From: an uncultured Angelakisella sp.
GTDB taxonomy: Bacteria > Bacillota > Clostridia > Oscillospirales > Ruminococcaceae
Assembly: GCA_904420255.1 (NCBI GenBank)
Contig: CAJFUT010000108.1
Coordinates: forward strand, 1 to 5,658
Direction: 5' to 3'
DNA length: 5,658 nt
Made by a program: the position numbers and the translations under genes
Part shown: positions 3,972 through 5,658 of the stretch, piece after piece
How the letters are laid out: each line of letters begins with the position of its first letter
Position numbering within the stretch: the stretch's first letter is position 1
Notes under the pieces: generated by a model
The model's input: the letters and a program-made list of their open reading frames with translations, nothing else
Told to the model about the DNA's origin: nothing
Databases searched by the model: none

Positions 3972-5658
3972 GGAAATCAATGAGGCAGAATACGCCCCGC
4001 TCCTCCTGCGCCTCCGGCTCCTCCCGGGGGGCTTCCTCCCCGGAGACGCCGCCGTCTTCCGACGGCCGGGAGGGCTCCTCAGCATCGGGCTCCTCCTGGG
4101 CTGGGGCCTCCCCGGCGGGGACGGGCTGGAGGGCCGGGGAGGCGGGCTGCCAATCCCGGTAATATTCCTCCAGCTCCGAGAGGGGGTAATAAATCCGCCC
4201 GGGCTCAGGCGTCAGGGCCCCCTCCGCCGGGATATAGATGGTTTCGCCGTCCCAGTCGATCTCCAGGTCCACCCCGTTTTCCCCCAGGGCTTCCATGATC
4301 TCCGGGGGGAGGTTTTCCAGGCGGCCGCCGTCCAGATGGACCACGTCCCCCGGCTGGCTGTCCAGGATCTCCTGGAGGACGTCCTCCCAGGTCTGGTCCT
4401 CGCGGCGGTCCTGGGAGGAACCCGAGGAAACCTGCCGGTCGGCATAGGCCACGGCATAGGTGGAGAACCGCTTCACATGGAGGGTCAGCATGGTCCTGTC
4501 CCCGCTCACCGTGAGGTATTCCTCCCCGGCGCCGGGGCCCCCCTCAATGCGCTGGGCCTCGCCTTCATGGACCCGGTAAACGCTGTAGCTGTATTTCCCC
4601 TGGAGGTCCCGGGGAAGGAACAGCACCACCTCCAGCAGGACGCTGGATTCTTTGAGGGAGATTTCCGTCGCGGGCTGATCCGGTTCTTCCACCCGCTTGC
4701 TCAGGGCGTAGTCCATCAGGAGGGCCAGCTGGTCCCTGGGGGCCTTCACCCCCTGGATGAGGGCCAGGTCCTCTTCCGCCGCGCTCTCCGTCTTTTCCCC
4801 GGCGGTGAAGGTGATCTCCACCGTGGCGCCGGCCGCTACTTTTCCCTTGTCCTCCTCGGTGTAGACGGTGCCGTCGGTGCTGTCAAAGACGGTGTCCAGG
4901 TTGCCCACCACCACGGGCGGGATGTTGTCGGCCACCCTCACCACCGAATTGGTCATGCCGGCGGGGAGGGTGATCCGGGTATCCGTCACGTCCGCCGCCA
5001 CAATCTCCACCTTGCGGGTCACGGTGATGCCGCCGTAGTTGACCACCAGGTTGTAGACCCCGGGGGCCACCCGGTCAAACTGATAACTGCCATTCGTGCC
5101 GGTGAAGGCTTCATCAATCTTCTCCGCCCCCCGCATGAGGGTGACGGCCGCATTGGCCACGGGGACCAGCTCTTCCCCACCGTCTTCCTGGCCCTGGTTC
5201 ACAATCCCGCCGATGGCATAGGTGTTTTCCACCCACCGGGCGGTGAAGGTCACATCCCCGGCGGGCATGAGGAAGCTGTCCCCGGGCTGGTAGAGGGCCC
5301 CGCCGTATTCCCAGCCGGCAAAGAGGCTCCCCGCCCGGGTGAAGGGATTCTCCGGCAGGGTGATGGCCTGGCCCGCCAGGGCGTCCGGCAGGGTGGGGGG
5401 ATCCCCCTGGGCCCCTTCCCCGCCCTGGAAGGAAATGGCGTAAAGGGCGGGAGCGGCCTGGCCGTAGATGCTGAGGGCGCCCACCAGCCGGGCCTCGCCG
5501 CCGGAGCCGCCGCTGTGGCGGTAGTTGCCGTCGGTGATCTCCACCCAGATTTCATAGCTGCCGGGGAGGGCGGGCTCCGCCACATCCTGGCCGTTCTGGC
5601 GGTAGGAAACGGTGTAGCCGTCAAAATCCACGCTGGGGGTGACGTCGGCAAAATGGGC
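3838..5658 (-). CDS. Multidomain surface protein with C-terminal membrane anchor, 5' end outside window
   Basis: The frame is open to the right edge, so the signal peptide and start lie beyond base 5658; the GTG at 5631 is only an internal codon. From the N-terminal side the visible 606 residues contain the end of a beta-sandwich repeat like MBG domains (PGSYEIWVEITDGNY, about 5658-5450), a Listeria-Bacteroides (Flg_new) repeat with FAGWEYGG and FTARW (5442-5233), and a carboxypeptidase-regulatory-like fold (AIGGIVNQ to ITLPAG, about 5220-4954). Next come a beta-rich region ending in RFSTYAVAYA (about 4950-4440), an unassigned LQEILDSQPGDVVHLDGG domain (about 4400-4210) and a Pro/Glu-rich spacer (about 4130-3980). 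The end is CWWCW (3945-3931), a hydrophobic helix and a charged RREKKEEE tail. It is probably exported and membrane-anchored, acting in adhesion or wall contact. No LPXTG motif is seen before the helix. The domain style is common in gut Clostridia; the ligand is unknown. Confidence 0.85.
   Translation of the reverse strand, partial: AHFADVTPSVDFDGYTVSYRQNGQDVAEPALPGSYEIWVEITDGNYRHSGGSGGEARLVGALSIYGQAAPALYAISFQGGEGAQGDPPTLPDALAGQAITLPENPFTRAGSLFAGWEYGGALYQPGDSFLMPAGDVTFTARWVENTYAIGGIVNQGQEDGGEELVPVANAAVTLMRGAEKIDEAFTGTNGSYQFDRVAPGVYNLVVNYGGITVTRKVEIVAADVTDTRITLPAGMTNSVVRVADNIPPVVVGNLDTVFDSTDGTVYTEEDKGKVAAGATVEITFTAGEKTESAAEEDLALIQGVKAPRDQLALLMDYALSKRVEEPDQPATEISLKESSVLLEVVLFLPRDLQGKYSYSVYRVHEGEAQRIEGGPGAGEEYLTVSGDRTMLTLHVKRFSTYAVAYADRQVSSGSSQDRREDQTWEDVLQEILDSQPGDVVHLDGGRLENLPPEIMEALGENGVDLEIDWDGETIYIPAEGALTPEPGRIYYPLSELEEYYRDWQPASPALQPVPAGEAPAQEEPDAEEPSRPSEDGGVSGEEAPREEPEAQEERGVFCLIDFLTGGRTHFGCWWCWIVLLAIAALIVYKAAGRREKKEEEPPAETK

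Overview
The window looks like chromosomal DNA from a GC-rich Firmicute, most likely an Oscillospirales gut bacterium of the Flavonifractor/Lawsonibacter kind. This is inferred from strong Shine-Dalgarno sites, short GC-rich hairpin terminators, TGGTATACT-type extended -10 promoters, the clostridial style of the Feo proteins and a surface protein built from Listeria-Bacteroides-type repeats. No sequence search was run, so the taxonomy is provisional.

Layout. Bases 1-145 are a regulatory stretch with a leftward extended -10 at the edge, two inverted repeats and a rightward extended -10. Then come two single-gene transcription units on the + strand: a DUF1624/HGSNAT-like membrane acyltransferase (146-889, terminator 891-917) and an HD-domain phosphohydrolase (986-1573, own promoter, terminator 1588-1623). 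About 470 bases without a credible gene follow (1574-2043). Most of that gap is an array of a GC-rich intergenic repeat, each copy ending in a small hairpin. Next is a feoA-feoB pair for ferrous iron uptake (2044-2277 and 2355-3971), with a strong hairpin in the 77-base gap. On the - strand, a large surface protein gene runs in from the right edge (5658 to 3838) and ends with a 14-bp terminator hairpin at 3790-3820, converging on feoB.

How they fit together. FeoA and FeoB should form one iron-uptake operon: FeoB is the GTPase-coupled membrane channel and FeoA its small SH3-like partner. FeoB, however, loses family similarity inside its first Gate domain (about residue 471). It then reads through the convergent gene's terminator and into its antisense strand, so the transporter is probably non-functional as drawn, or the join is an assembly artefact. 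The other genes show no functional link to iron uptake.

The points most worth a second look are the intergenic repeat, whose hairpin shows a compensatory base-pair change and whose copies do not diverge like coding sequence; the abrupt feoB break beside the palindromic terminator; and the surface protein's CWWCW-plus-membrane-helix C-terminus without an LPXTG motif. I did not find clear evidence of a new defence, mobile or biosynthetic system.
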